Assembly: GCA_964645585.1 (NCBI GenBank)
Contig: CAZYAN010000044.1
Coordinates: 1 to 33,162 of the forward strand
Reading direction: 5' to 3'
DNA: 33,162 bases
Source of the DNA: DATGSL01 sp964645585
GTDB lineage: Bacteria > Verrucomicrobiota > Verrucomicrobiia > Opitutales > T3Sed10-336
Shown here: piece by piece, positions 12,939 to 22,448 of the stretch
Numbering within the stretch: position 1 is the stretch's first letter
How the letters are laid out: each line of letters starts with the position of its first letter
Notes under the pieces: model-generated
What the model was told of the DNA's origin: nothing
Seen by the model: only the letters and a program-made list of their open reading frames with translations
Database searches by the model: none
Made by a program: the position numbers and the translations under genes

Positions 12939-14897
12939 TTACTCGGTGCCGTAGGTGACGTGGAGGCGAACAAAAGCGTTCGACGCATCGCCATCAATCG
13001 GGCGGCCGTAAACGATTTGCTGAAACGAATCCCCCGCCGGAGTGACGGAGAGCACATCGAAAGCGTCTGGACCGGACTCCCAGTTCTTCAGATCCGGCGA
13101 GAACTCCGGGGCGCATGAAAGGGCGGGATCGTCCGAGCGAAGAAGCATTGTAAACATCAGGAAGCGCTGTTCCCCCTCGCTGGCGACCGTCAGTGCCTGG
13201 TATTCCGCCGGGATATGCGGTTCCATGGCTCGGAGGCCAAAAGCATATTTGACGAGGTTGGGAAGTCCGTCGCCCGCGGGCCTGGCGAGACTGCCCCAAA
13301 CGGTCGCCTCCTGTTCCGGATCCGCGAGAGCGGCGGGCGAAAATTGGTCCGACTGCCAGAGCGTGAAGCCGGTGTCATAGAGTTCGATGCGGATCGTGGC
13401 GGTTGAAGAGCCGCTGCGGGAAGCTTCCAGGCTAAGTTCAAAAACCCCAGCCTCTTCGTTCGTGTAGCTGACGCCGGCGGCCGCCTCGAGGGTGGTATGG
13501 ATCGCGTCGAGGGGTGCGGTGATGGAGACCGCGGCTGAACCATTTCCGGCCACCTGCCCGGGAGTGACGCCGCCGGGGATCGCCGTGGCAATTGCCAGCA
13601 TTCCGGAAGGCACGGTCAATTGGAGCAGTATCGGGCTTTCGGCCGCGGACGGATCGGTGATGCTGATTCCGTCGAGGTAAACCGGGTTTCCAGTGACTGC
13701 CTTGACGACGGCCGGCGCGGAAATCGCAGGCGGCGGCGCGGTGGCTTCAACCGTCAGTTGAAAGACGGCTGAGACCGATTCAGAGCCATCGCTTACGGTT
13801 AATGTGATCGCGGTCGATCCGATTTTTCCAAGGGCTGGTGTGATGGCGGCGATCCGCTCGGCGCCAGTCCCGGTGATCACGATATTGCCGGGAGGGATCA
13901 AGGACTCGTCGTCCGTGGCCGCGGAAACGGTCAGCAAGGACGGGTCCAGGGAAGCGTGACCGATCAGGAACGGAATCAACACCGTTTCTCCCGCGCCGGT
14001 GACGGCATCCTCCACCTGGCTGATCAGGACGTTCGTATCCGAAGTGACCGTCAGGGTAAAGGTGCTGCTGGCGGACAAGTTCCCGTCGGAAACCGTGAGC
14101 GTGATCAGCGAAGAGCCGACTGTCGCCGGAGCGGGTGTGATCGTTGCGGTGCGGGTGCCGCCCGAGCCGCTGAGAACGATGTTTTCAACGGGAACGACGG
14201 CTGGGTTGGACGAATCTCCGGTGACCGTCAAAAACCCCGGAGCCGTGTTGGCGTCGCTGATTTCGAACGCAACGAGAACGGCGCCGTTGGCCTCGACGGA
14301 CTGGTCAGGAAGGGCGGAGATGACGGGAGGCTTATTGTTGGGCGGAGGTTCGCCGGGAAGTTCGCCCCCGGTGCTCGTGGCGAGGTCGTAATAGGCGCGA
14401 ACCGTCCCGCCCGCGCGCTGGCGGACGTCAATCTCAATGCGTGCGAAGTGAAGCCAAACTGTCTCGTTGGTGGAGTTGCCTGTCGCGTGCGTTTCGTATC
14501 CGGTGACCAATGCGTCGGAAAGAACAATCTGCAAGAACCGGGATTCGCCCTGCTGCGCCGAGTTGAGGAAATCGATGACGACGTTGGGGATTGGACCGCC
14601 TTTGACCGCGCTTTGAAAAAGGAGCGGCGACGCGCGATCGATGCGTTTGGTGATCTTGATTGCCGAGAGTTGGGGCGGCCCGGAAATCAGCCCGGGACCG
14701 GAACCAACCGACCGTGTCGTGCCGAAAGCGAACGATTGGATATCGATCCAGTTCTTATATCCCTTGGGCTGCGCCTCGCCTTCGATCGCTTCAATTTGCA
14801 AAAAACCCGGAGCGGCCGCGACTGCAGGGCAGGTTGCGCAGAAGAAGCAGGCCGCCGCGAAGACCAGGCGCGCGGCGGAATTTCGGAGCGCGTTCAT
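12939..14897 (-). CDS. exported Hcp-domain protein with Ig-like repeats and C-terminal module
   Basis: A 652-residue protein. A signal peptide (residues 1-28) is followed by an Hcp-type domain (about 31-160) with the family's KITKRIDRASPLLFQSAVKG and FLQIVLSDALVTGYE segments. Then come Ig-like repeats (about 190-390; TVSDGNLSASSTFTLTV and TVSDGSESVSAVFQLTV mark the repeat ends), a further beta domain, and a C-terminal module beginning GDGLPNLVKYAFGL. The last is shared with the protein at 29386-32619. Hcp normally builds the cytoplasmic type VI tube and has no signal peptide, so this is a surface or periplasmic use of the fold. ATG 14897 gives a clean signal peptide; ATG 14918 is possible. 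The open frame to 15293 overlaps the upstream gene and is not used. Confidence 0.85.
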   Translation of the reverse strand: MNALRNSAARLVFAAACFFCATCPAVAAAPGFLQIEAIEGEAQPKGYKNWIDIQSFAFGTTRSVGSGPGLISGPPQLSAIKITKRIDRASPLLFQSAVKGGPIPNVVIDFLNSAQQGESRFLQIVLSDALVTGYETHATGNSTNETVWLHFARIEIDVRQRAGGTVRAYYDLATSTGGELPGEPPPNNKPPVISALPDQSVEANGAVLVAFEISDANTAPGFLTVTGDSSNPAVVPVENIVLSGSGGTRTATITPAPATVGSSLITLTVSDGNLSASSTFTLTVTSDTNVLISQVEDAVTGAGETVLIPFLIGHASLDPSLLTVSAATDDESLIPPGNIVITGTGAERIAAITPALGKIGSTAITLTVSDGSESVSAVFQLTVEATAPPPAISAPAVVKAVTGNPVYLDGISITDPSAAESPILLQLTVPSGMLAIATAIPGGVTPGQVAGNGSAAVSITAPLDAIHTTLEAAAGVSYTNEEAGVFELSLEASRSGSSTATIRIELYDTGFTLWQSDQFSPAALADPEQEATVWGSLARPAGDGLPNLVKYAFGLRAMEPHIPAEYQALTVASEGEQRFLMFTMLLRSDDPALSCAPEFSPDLKNWESGPDAFDVLSVTPAGDSFQQIVYGRPIDGDASNAFVRLHVTYGTE

Positions 14898-14956
14898 GAC
14901 GGAAACGAGCGGGGACATCGGTAGCGGGCGCGGGAAGGCATTCCAAGGGGCGCTTT

Positions 14957-15487
14957 TCAGGAGGGAGGCGCCTGGATCGTGTGTGTGACGGCGACCGGGT
15001 TGCCCGTTTCGGGGATATATTCGATGTCGATTCGTGTATAAAGCAGGCTCACCTCCTCGGAAAATTCCGCCGATCCCGAAGTGGAGAAGGACGAGACCAG
15101 AACGTCGTGCAAGGTGATCCTGAGGTAGACTGTTTCGCCATCGGGAGTGTGTTTCGTAAAATGGATTTTGACCATTTTTGGCGCTCCCTGCACGGCCGCC
15201 AGAAACAACAGCGGGCTCGCCCGGTCGATCCGCTTGGTCACGACGACGTCGGAAACAACCACGGACCCCGGTCTGGGTGATCCATTGACCCAAGCGATTG
15301 CCCGGTTGGCGCCGAATTGAATGGAGTCGATTTCAATCCAGCCTTCAAATTGGTTCGACGCCGATTCGCCAGGAATGCCATCAAACTCGAGGTAGCCGGC
15401 GGCGCGGGCGGCTGGAGTGAGGAGGCATGCGCTGACGAGAACTGTGAACGCAAGCGCAAGGGCGGAGGGGAAAATGTTTCTTCTCAT
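14957..15487 (-). CDS. exported Hcp-like protein
   Basis: A 176-residue protein consisting of an export signal and a single Hcp-type domain: GYLEFDGIPGESASNQFEGW, then VVTKRIDRASPLLFLAAVQG, YLRITLHDVLVSSF and the closing VSLLYTRIDIEYIPE strand. This order matches type VI tube proteins. The N-terminus (about 30 residues, ending TPAARAA) is hydrophobic; VSAC at 18-21 could be a lipobox, so a lipoprotein is possible. It sits 59 bases upstream of the larger Hcp/Ig protein on the same strand, and the two share the ITKRIDRASPLLF core, so they are likely paralogues in one operon. No other type VI genes are visible. Confidence 0.85.
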   Translation of the reverse strand: MRRNIFPSALALAFTVLVSACLLTPAARAAGYLEFDGIPGESASNQFEGWIEIDSIQFGANRAIAWVNGSPRPGSVVVSDVVVTKRIDRASPLLFLAAVQGAPKMVKIHFTKHTPDGETVYLRITLHDVLVSSFSTSGSAEFSEEVSLLYTRIDIEYIPETGNPVAVTHTIQAPPS

Positions 15488-15590
15488 GGGTCGTGGATTT
15501 TTTGCCAGTTCGTAAGAATACCCGCTCGGGCGGTGAATGGAAAGCGGAATTCATTTGCGGGACCGGAACATCCGGCATTACGAAGACCGC

Positions 15591-18026
15591 ATGCGAAAAC
15601 TTCTCCTGGTCTCCCTCTTGATCGTCGTGCCGGCAATGGCTGTGTCGGGGCAGGAACGTGCGGCTGGCGATCGTGCGGCGCGGGAAGCCGACCGTGACCT
15701 TTTGCTCGAGCTGCTGCTTCCGAGCCGGCCGCAGCCAAACGAACGGCTGAATGCCTTTGGCGATAAAAACTGGGCGGACTGGCTCGAGCGGACCGGGGAG
15801 CTGCCGCCGGATTTCGACGCGCTTCCGTCGCATCCGCATTTGCCGGATCCGCTCGTGATCGAAGAGAACGGAGAAACGGTTCCGGTGCGCACGCTGGAGC
15901 AATGGGAAGTAAAGAAAAAATGGATACGCGAGCAGATTGAGCATTGGGTATTCGGCAAACGCCCGCCGGCGCCGGACAATTTGCGGGTCGCAACGAGTTC
16001 GGAAGAAGTGATTGACGGAGTGACGATTCGGAAGGTTTTGCTGGAGTTCGGACCGGGGCATCGCGCGAAGCTTCATCTTGAGCTGATGATTCCCGAGGGT
16101 GACGGGCCGTTTCCGGTTTTTCTGACAAACCACGCGCGAAACCGCTCCTTCTGGGTGAATACGGCTGTCAGCCGCGGCTACATTGCCTGCCATTACCAGG
16201 CGACCGATCCGAAATACGGACTGCCGGACGACTCAGACGGCTTTATCGATGTTTACTCCGAATACGATTTTTCGGGACTCGGCCGCTGGGCGTGGGCGGC
16301 ATCGCGGGCGGTCGATTACCTCTATACGCTTCCGGAGGTCAACAAGGAGCAGATCGGGCTGACGGGTCATTCCCGCAATGGAAAGCAAGCGCTGACCGCT
16401 GCGGCTTTCGACGAGCGCATCGGGGCGGTCGTTGCTTCGAGCGGATTGACCGGTGAAGTGCATCCCTGGCGTTACACATCGGATCCGTATGTTGTGGAAA
16501 GTCTCCAACTGCTGACCGGCGCGCGTCCGCAGTGGTTTCATCCTCGGCTTCGATTTTTCGCCGGGCGGGAGCACAAGCTGCCGGTTGATCAAAATTTGTT
16601 GATGGCAGCGATCGCGCCGCGCGGCCTGATGATCTACTCCGCCTATTCCGAGTCGAGTGCCAGCAGCTTCGCGATCGAGCAAGTGTATCGGAACGTCGGC
16701 GACGTTTATCGCTTCCTCGACGCTGAGGATCACCTCTGGCTGCATCTGCGCGAAGGGGAGCATTCGGTGGAGGTGGAGGACATCGAGAACTTCATGGATT
16801 TCTTCGATGCGGTTTTCGGCCGCGGGGACTTTCCCAAGGTGGAACGATGGATTTTCGGATACACTTTTGAGGATTGGAAGAAGCTGACGGGAATGGACGT
16901 TGATCCGCTGGCCTTTCCCGTGCGCCGGCCGGGCGATTTTATGAACGACGCGGCTGGCGGGCGGATTTCGACGGCTTCCGGCTGGGAGGCGAGGGCGCCT
17001 GAGATCCGGGCGCGCATTGAGAAGACGCTTGGCGAAGCGCCGCCGCAACTGACGGTGCCGCTCGCGGATCGTTTGCAAAAGAACACGCCGCCGCCTCGCG
17101 ATTATTTGGAGCTGACCTTTGGCCGTCCGCAAGGCACAGCGGAATGGAGAGAAAGGCTCGGAAATGTCGGTATGGGGATGTCGCATCTCCAGTATGGACC
17201 GGGGCAAAACGCGGATGTTTTTTATCCGGTTGATGCGGAAGGAAAACCCAAAGGCGAAAACTGGCCGGTGGTCGTGTGGCTGCATCCTTATGCGCACGCC
17301 GGCGGATGGTCGGCCAAGGATCCGTGGCAACCGCGGCGGGCGGATTTTGTTCTCGATCAGCGGCCGCAGCTTGATTCCCTCGTCCGGCGAGGGTTTGCGG
17401 TGGTGGCGTTTGACCAGATCGGTTTCGGCAGCCGGATTCATGAGGCCCGACCGTTCTATAATCGCTATCCGGAATGGACGCTGCTTGGAAAAATGGTGAC
17501 CGACACCCGGTCCGTTGTGGACGCGGTGGCGGCCGTTGACGAATTCGACAGTTCGCGAATTTTTCTGATGGGCTATTCGCTGGGCGCGAAAGTCGGGTTG
17601 ATCACGGCGGCGCTCGACGATCGGGTCGCTGGGATCGCGGCGGTGAGCGGGATATTCCCGTTTCGCTTGCACGAAGCCGAAGACGGCACGGAAGGGCTTC
17701 GTCATTATTCGCATCTGCACGGCCTGTTGCCCAGCTACGGATTTTTCCTCGATCATCCCGAACGCGTCCCGTTCGACTACGATGAAGTGCTTGCTCTTGC
17801 GGCGCCGCGGCCGGTTCTGGTGGTAGCGCCGGAGCTCGACCGGTTCGCGCCGGTGGAGAAAGTTCGGACCCTGGTCGGCGAAGCGCGGGAGGTTTACGAA
17901 CTTTACGGAGAAACCGATGCCCTCGATCTGCGCACGCCGCTGGATTTCAATCGTTTCCCGCGCGCTTTGCAGGAGGAGGTGTTCGACTATTTGCAGGTCG
18001 TCGCTGGACTGGACGCGCCAGGGTGA
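15591..18026 (+). CDS. exported protein with two alpha/beta-hydrolase domains (CE15-like + DLH-like)
   Basis: An 811-residue protein with a signal peptide (MRKLLLVSLLIVVPAMAVSG) and two tandem alpha/beta-hydrolase domains. Domain 1 (about 85-430) resembles glucuronoyl esterases of family CE15: nucleophile S261 in GHSRNGK, and H391 in REGEHSVE. Domain 2 (about 530-800) is dienelactone-hydrolase-like with S663 in GYSLGAK and D750 in PELDRFAP, but no clear catalytic histidine follows (the end reads TPLDFNRFPRALQEEVFDYL). Domain 1 could cleave esters of plant or algal polysaccharide; domain 2 may be inactive or rely on a different base. The ATG at 15591 starts the signal peptide. Divergent from the Hcp-like gene. 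Confidence 0.85.
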   Translation: MRKLLLVSLLIVVPAMAVSGQERAAGDRAAREADRDLLLELLLPSRPQPNERLNAFGDKNWADWLERTGELPPDFDALPSHPHLPDPLVIEENGETVPVRTLEQWEVKKKWIREQIEHWVFGKRPPAPDNLRVATSSEEVIDGVTIRKVLLEFGPGHRAKLHLELMIPEGDGPFPVFLTNHARNRSFWVNTAVSRGYIACHYQATDPKYGLPDDSDGFIDVYSEYDFSGLGRWAWAASRAVDYLYTLPEVNKEQIGLTGHSRNGKQALTAAAFDERIGAVVASSGLTGEVHPWRYTSDPYVVESLQLLTGARPQWFHPRLRFFAGREHKLPVDQNLLMAAIAPRGLMIYSAYSESSASSFAIEQVYRNVGDVYRFLDAEDHLWLHLREGEHSVEVEDIENFMDFFDAVFGRGDFPKVERWIFGYTFEDWKKLTGMDVDPLAFPVRRPGDFMNDAAGGRISTASGWEARAPEIRARIEKTLGEAPPQLTVPLADRLQKNTPPPRDYLELTFGRPQGTAEWRERLGNVGMGMSHLQYGPGQNADVFYPVDAEGKPKGENWPVVVWLHPYAHAGGWSAKDPWQPRRADFVLDQRPQLDSLVRRGFAVVAFDQIGFGSRIHEARPFYNRYPEWTLLGKMVTDTRSVVDAVAAVDEFDSSRIFLMGYSLGAKVGLITAALDDRVAGIAAVSGIFPFRLHEAEDGTEGLRHYSHLHGLLPSYGFFLDHPERVPFDYDEVLALAAPRPVLVVAPELDRFAPVEKVRTLVGEAREVYELYGETDALDLRTPLDFNRFPRALQEEVFDYLQVVAGLDAPG

Positions 18027-18113
18027 TTGAGAGCGGACAAGCCGGTGGCGAGGGTTTCGCTATGCAGGTAAATTACCCGTGGAAAACGGTGTCGGAGAGG
18101 GTTAGAGTAAAGA

Positions 18114-19043
18114 ATGGTCGAGCCGCGCATGGAGACGGATGTGATCATTGTTGGCGGCGGTCCGGCTGGATTGAGCGCGGCTCTTATTCTTGGGCGCTGT
18201 TGCCGTCGCGTTCTTCTCTTTGACACGGGAGAACCGCGGAACCGATTTTCGCGCGGGGTGCATGGGTTTCTGACGCGTGACGGGACACCGCCGATGGAAT
18301 TGCGGCGAATCGCCTATCGGCAGCTTCGGCCGTACAAGTCGGTTTCCGTGCGGCAACGGCGAATAGTAGCGGCCCGGACGGTGCGGGGTGGATTTGAAGC
18401 AGTTGAGGACACCGGGCAGAGCCATCAGGCGCGCAAGTTGCTGCTGGCGACCGGGATCAAGGACGTTCTGCCAAACCTTCCGGGCCTCGATCGTTTTTAC
18501 GGAAGGAGCGCGTTCCATTGTCCGATTTGCGATGGATGGGAGAACCGCGATCAGCCGCTGGTGGTGACGGGATGCGGCGAATCCGCGTACCATTATGTGC
18601 TGGAGCTGTTTTCCTGGTCGCGGACCATCGCGCTTTGCACGTCGGGCCCGCCGCGGCTTCGCCGTCGCCAGCTGGAGCAACTCAGACAACTCGGCATTGA
18701 GATCCACGAAGTGCCGATCGCGAAGCTGTCGGGCCGGGGGTGCCAGATTCAGAAAGTCCATCTGGAGGATGGCCGGGTGATTCCATGCCGAGCTCTGTTC
18801 TTTTGTTCGGAGGAGCGGCCGCAATCGGATCTAGCCGCCCAGCTCGGTCTGGATTTGACCGATGGCGGCCGGACTCGCCGGAAACCGATGGAGCGGACGC
18901 GCGTCCCCGGCGTCTTTGCCGCCGGAAACACATCGAGCGGCGTTCAGCTGGCCATTGTCGCCGCGGCCGAAGGTACCAAGGCGGGGTTCGCGATCAATGA
19001 AGAGCTCAACCAGGAAAACATCAAAGATTTTCGCGGCGGATGA
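18114..19043 (+). CDS. thioredoxin-reductase-like NAD(P)/FAD oxidoreductase
   Basis: A 309-residue two-domain flavoprotein of the thioredoxin reductase group. FAD-binding GGGPAG is at residues 14-19, and the redox pair C136-P-I-C139 lies in FHCPICDGWE. The second nucleotide-binding strand is VVTGCGESAYHY, where the usual second glycine motif is less canonical (GCGESA), and the closing FAD motif is PGVFAAGNTSSGVQLAI. The HCPxCDGWE type is a TrxR-like subgroup whose electron acceptor is often unknown. It lies 87 bases after the double-hydrolase gene. ATG 18129 is an alternative start. Confidence 0.88.
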   Translation: MVEPRMETDVIIVGGGPAGLSAALILGRCCRRVLLFDTGEPRNRFSRGVHGFLTRDGTPPMELRRIAYRQLRPYKSVSVRQRRIVAARTVRGGFEAVEDTGQSHQARKLLLATGIKDVLPNLPGLDRFYGRSAFHCPICDGWENRDQPLVVTGCGESAYHYVLELFSWSRTIALCTSGPPRLRRRQLEQLRQLGIEIHEVPIAKLSGRGCQIQKVHLEDGRVIPCRALFFCSEERPQSDLAAQLGLDLTDGGRTRRKPMERTRVPGVFAAGNTSSGVQLAIVAAAEGTKAGFAINEELNQENIKDFRGG

Positions 19044-19086
19044 GCCGCGCCGTGCGGGATTTGTGAGATGCGATGCGGCCGCCTCG

Positions 19087-19548
19087 CTAGCGCGGGCGGC
19101 GTTCGGAGCCGCGCTCCCGGGGAAGAAAGAGCGCGGCGCCGAGGCCGCTGGCTGCCAGAATGGCGGCGGCAATCCATGGAGAGCGGTCGGAGAGTTCCCG
19201 CAGCCGGTCGCCGGTGTAGTCGAACCCGCCTTGGATTTGTCCGACAATTTCGTCCTCAATCCGCGCGCCGATCGTGTCGTCTTCCTCGTCAGCCTCGTCC
19301 TTGGCGAGCAGAAGCCATCCCAGGGAGGCACCGAGCAAAACGGTCGGAATCGGGTTGCGTCTCAGCTGGCGAATGACTGAACGGACAAGCTCTTCGTCAT
19401 CGGCCGGGCGATGCGGCTTGTTCGTTGATTCCGATTCCCGGCGATCGCGAAAATGTTCGATGATCCGGTCGATCAGCCGGTGCGGGGCGGTCGGCGGCAT
19501 CCGCTGTTCGTCGGTTTCGGCTCCGGAATACTCATCCGCTGCATTCAT
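19087..19548 (-). CDS. small two-helix membrane protein (DUF3618-like)
   Basis: A 153-residue protein with two hydrophobic segments, about residues 66-82 (NPIPTVLLGASLGWLLL) and 124-142 (PWIAAAILAASGLGAALFL). They are joined by an acidic linker (KDEADEEDDTIGARIEDE). The phrase RRNPIPTVLLGASLGWLL is typical of small envelope proteins of the DUF3618/YqjD kind that anchor to the inner membrane; function unknown. I chose ATG 19548 over a GTG at 19572. It converges on the flavoprotein gene. Confidence 0.75.
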   Translation of the reverse strand: MNAADEYSGAETDEQRMPPTAPHRLIDRIIEHFRDRRESESTNKPHRPADDEELVRSVIRQLRRNPIPTVLLGASLGWLLLAKDEADEEDDTIGARIEDEIVGQIQGGFDYTGDRLRELSDRSPWIAAAILAASGLGAALFLPRERGSERRPR

Positions 19549-19731
19549 GGACAATCGAGGTGAAGCGCCCACGGGCGTAAAACAACAGTAGGGCGAGACG
19601 CGTTTGGCACAAGCGCGGCCGCGCCTGAACGGCTGCTCGGGAAAACTCCCAGAAGGTGGATGGGAACGTCTTTAGTCGTTCGTCTTTGGCCCTTGGTTTT
19701 CAAACCTGCGGACTCGGACGTGAATTGTCTC

Positions 19732-20214
19732 CTACAACACGAGAAGCGTGACCTCAGCGCTGGGCGTGGTCCATTGCCGAGCGAGGTCTTGAATCATTTC
19801 AACAGCCTCCGTGTATTCGCGATGGAGGCGGCGCGACCAGCGGCGGCCGGGAGGGCGGACCGCCTCGCGGAGCCCGGTCACGAGAAGCGTTGCGCGCGGG
19901 TAGGGCGCAAGTTTCTTGAGGATGCTGATCGCTTCCTGTCTTGCCCAAAGCGGTTCGAAGCCGCTGCGTCCGGTTCGGCAGTTCCAATGGGAAAACCCGA
20001 ATGAGTCCGATTCAGACCGCGTTTTCTCTACAAGCTCGGCGACGGCGGAGATGAAGTGTTGGTCGCTCAAGCCGGTTTTACCCGCTTCCTCGCCGAGCGC
20101 TTGTTCAATGCCTGCCTGGATTTGCTGTGCGAGGTACAGGTCGTGGCCGGTGAGGTCCGCAAAGAGGGTGTTGATAAAATAAAGCGCGGCGAGGCTGTCT
20201 CCGGGAATTTTCAT
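19732..20214 (-). CDS. hypothetical protein downstream of nrdR
   Basis: A 160-residue soluble protein with no family I recognise. The N-terminal half is predicted mostly helical (LAALYFINTLFADLTGHDLYL, IEQALGEEAGK), and a basic stretch (RPPGRRWSRRLHREY) precedes the C-terminal helix. ATG 20214, 11 bases after the nrdR stop, is preceded by GGGATGGA; the frame remains open to a TTG at 20241 within nrdR. Its tight spacing suggests co-transcription with nrdR. Confidence 0.7.
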   Translation of the reverse strand: MKIPGDSLAALYFINTLFADLTGHDLYLAQQIQAGIEQALGEEAGKTGLSDQHFISAVAELVEKTRSESDSFGFSHWNCRTGRSGFEPLWARQEAISILKKLAPYPRATLLVTGLREAVRPPGRRWSRRLHREYTEAVEMIQDLARQWTTPSAEVTLLVL

Positions 20215-20224
20215 TCCATCCCAT

Positions 20225-20680
20225 TCATTTGGCGACGCCAAGCCGGCTGATCTCTTCCATGAACTCGTTCACGTCCCGAAAATCCTTATAGACACTGGCA
20301 AAGCGCACGTAGGCGATCTTGTCAATTTCGTGAAGCTTGGTCATCAAAAGTTCGCCGATCGCGAGGCTGGGAATCTCGTCGTCGAACTTTTCCTGAAGCT
20401 CATGGGTGACGTCGGCGATCACCATCTCGATCTGTTCGGCGTCAACCGGACGCTTTTCGCAGGCGCGCTGGATGCCGGTCAGCATTTTTGTCCGGTCGAA
20501 TTCCTCGCGCCGGCCATCCCGCTTCACGACGAGAAGGCCGTCCCGGACGACTTCTTCAGTCGTGGTGAATCGCTGATGGCACTCGAGGCACTCGCGGCGC
20601 CGCCGGATCGATGTCCCATCTTTGTGGATACGGGAATCGATCACTTTGTCTTCGAGTGAGCCGCACTTTGGGCAACGCAT
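20225..20680 (-). CDS. nrdR: transcriptional repressor NrdR
   Basis: A 151-residue, full-length NrdR, the nucleotide-sensing repressor of ribonucleotide reductase genes. The zinc finger uses C3, C6, C31 and C34 (MRCPKCGS ... RECLECHQRF), followed by the ATP-cone domain from about residue 49 (VVKRDGRREEFDRTKML) to YKDFRDVNEF near the end. It lies 3 bases after the glutaminase gene stop on the same strand. No NrdR box or nrd gene is visible in the window, so its target lies elsewhere. Confidence 0.97.
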   Translation of the reverse strand: MRCPKCGSLEDKVIDSRIHKDGTSIRRRRECLECHQRFTTTEEVVRDGLLVVKRDGRREEFDRTKMLTGIQRACEKRPVDAEQIEMVIADVTHELQEKFDDEIPSLAIGELLMTKLHEIDKIAYVRFASVYKDFRDVNEFMEEISRLGVAK

Positions 20681-20683
20681 CGG

Positions 20684-21247
20684 TCAGAGATTGAGAAAGT
20701 TTTCGAGCAGGCGCATGCCGCCTTGTGTGGCATAGGATTCCGGGTGGAACTGGACGCCCCAGATCGGCAGATCTTTGTGCCTCATGCCCATGATTTCGCC
20801 TTCGTCGGTTTCGGCGGTGACCTCCAGACAGGACGGCAAACTCTCCCGCTCGACAATCAGCGAATGATAACGAGTAGCGGGAAACGGGTTTTCGAGGCCG
20901 TCAAAAATTTCCCGGCCGTCGTGACGGATCGGCGAGGTTTTGCCGTGCATGAGGCGTTCGGCGCGAACGACCCGGCCGCCAAAGTGCTGGCCGATGCATT
21001 GATGGCCGAGGCAAACTCCAAGAAGCGGCTTTTTGCCGGCGAACGCGGCGATGAAGTCGAGGCTGTTTCCGGCTTCGCCGGGCGAACACGGCCCAGGCGA
21101 GATCATGACGCGCGATGGATTGAGTGCGAGGGCTTCCTCCGGAGTAATCTCGTCATTGCGGAAAACGCGTTGCTCAACCCCGAGCTGTCCGAAATACTGG
21201 ACGAGGTTGTAGGTAAACGAGTCGTAGTTGTCGAGAACGAGGAGCAT
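20684..21247 (-). CDS. pabA: anthranilate/aminodeoxychorismate synthase glutaminase subunit
   Basis: A 187-residue class I glutamine amidotransferase. It hydrolyses glutamine and passes ammonia to the chorismate-binding partner, giving anthranilate (tryptophan) or aminodeoxychorismate (folate). The N-terminus MLLVLDNYDSFTYNLVQYF is diagnostic; the catalytic triad is C79 (GVCLGHQ), H168 and E170 (VQFHPES). One enzyme often serves both pathways, so PabA and TrpG cannot be separated from sequence alone; no trp or pab partner is adjacent. It is followed at once by nrdR and is divergent from tgt. Confidence 0.93.
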   Translation of the reverse strand: MLLVLDNYDSFTYNLVQYFGQLGVEQRVFRNDEITPEEALALNPSRVMISPGPCSPGEAGNSLDFIAAFAGKKPLLGVCLGHQCIGQHFGGRVVRAERLMHGKTSPIRHDGREIFDGLENPFPATRYHSLIVERESLPSCLEVTAETDEGEIMGMRHKDLPIWGVQFHPESYATQGGMRLLENFLNL

Positions 21248-21311
21248 GCGAGTGTTGGATAAGCGAAACTGGGAGAAATCTTCAAGGTAATTGGCGACTG
21301 TAACAAATCAA

Positions 21312-22444
<1,133 letters not shown>

Positions 22445-22448
<4 letters not shown>

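Noticed and set aside
14898..15293. N-terminal extension of the Hcp/Ig protein up to 15293
   Set aside because: The extension overlaps the upstream Hcp-like gene and would bury the signal peptide in the middle of the protein.
12939..15487. Type VI secretion locus
   Set aside because: Only Hcp-like domains are present, both with export signals; no tss, VgrG or ClpV-like genes occur in the window.
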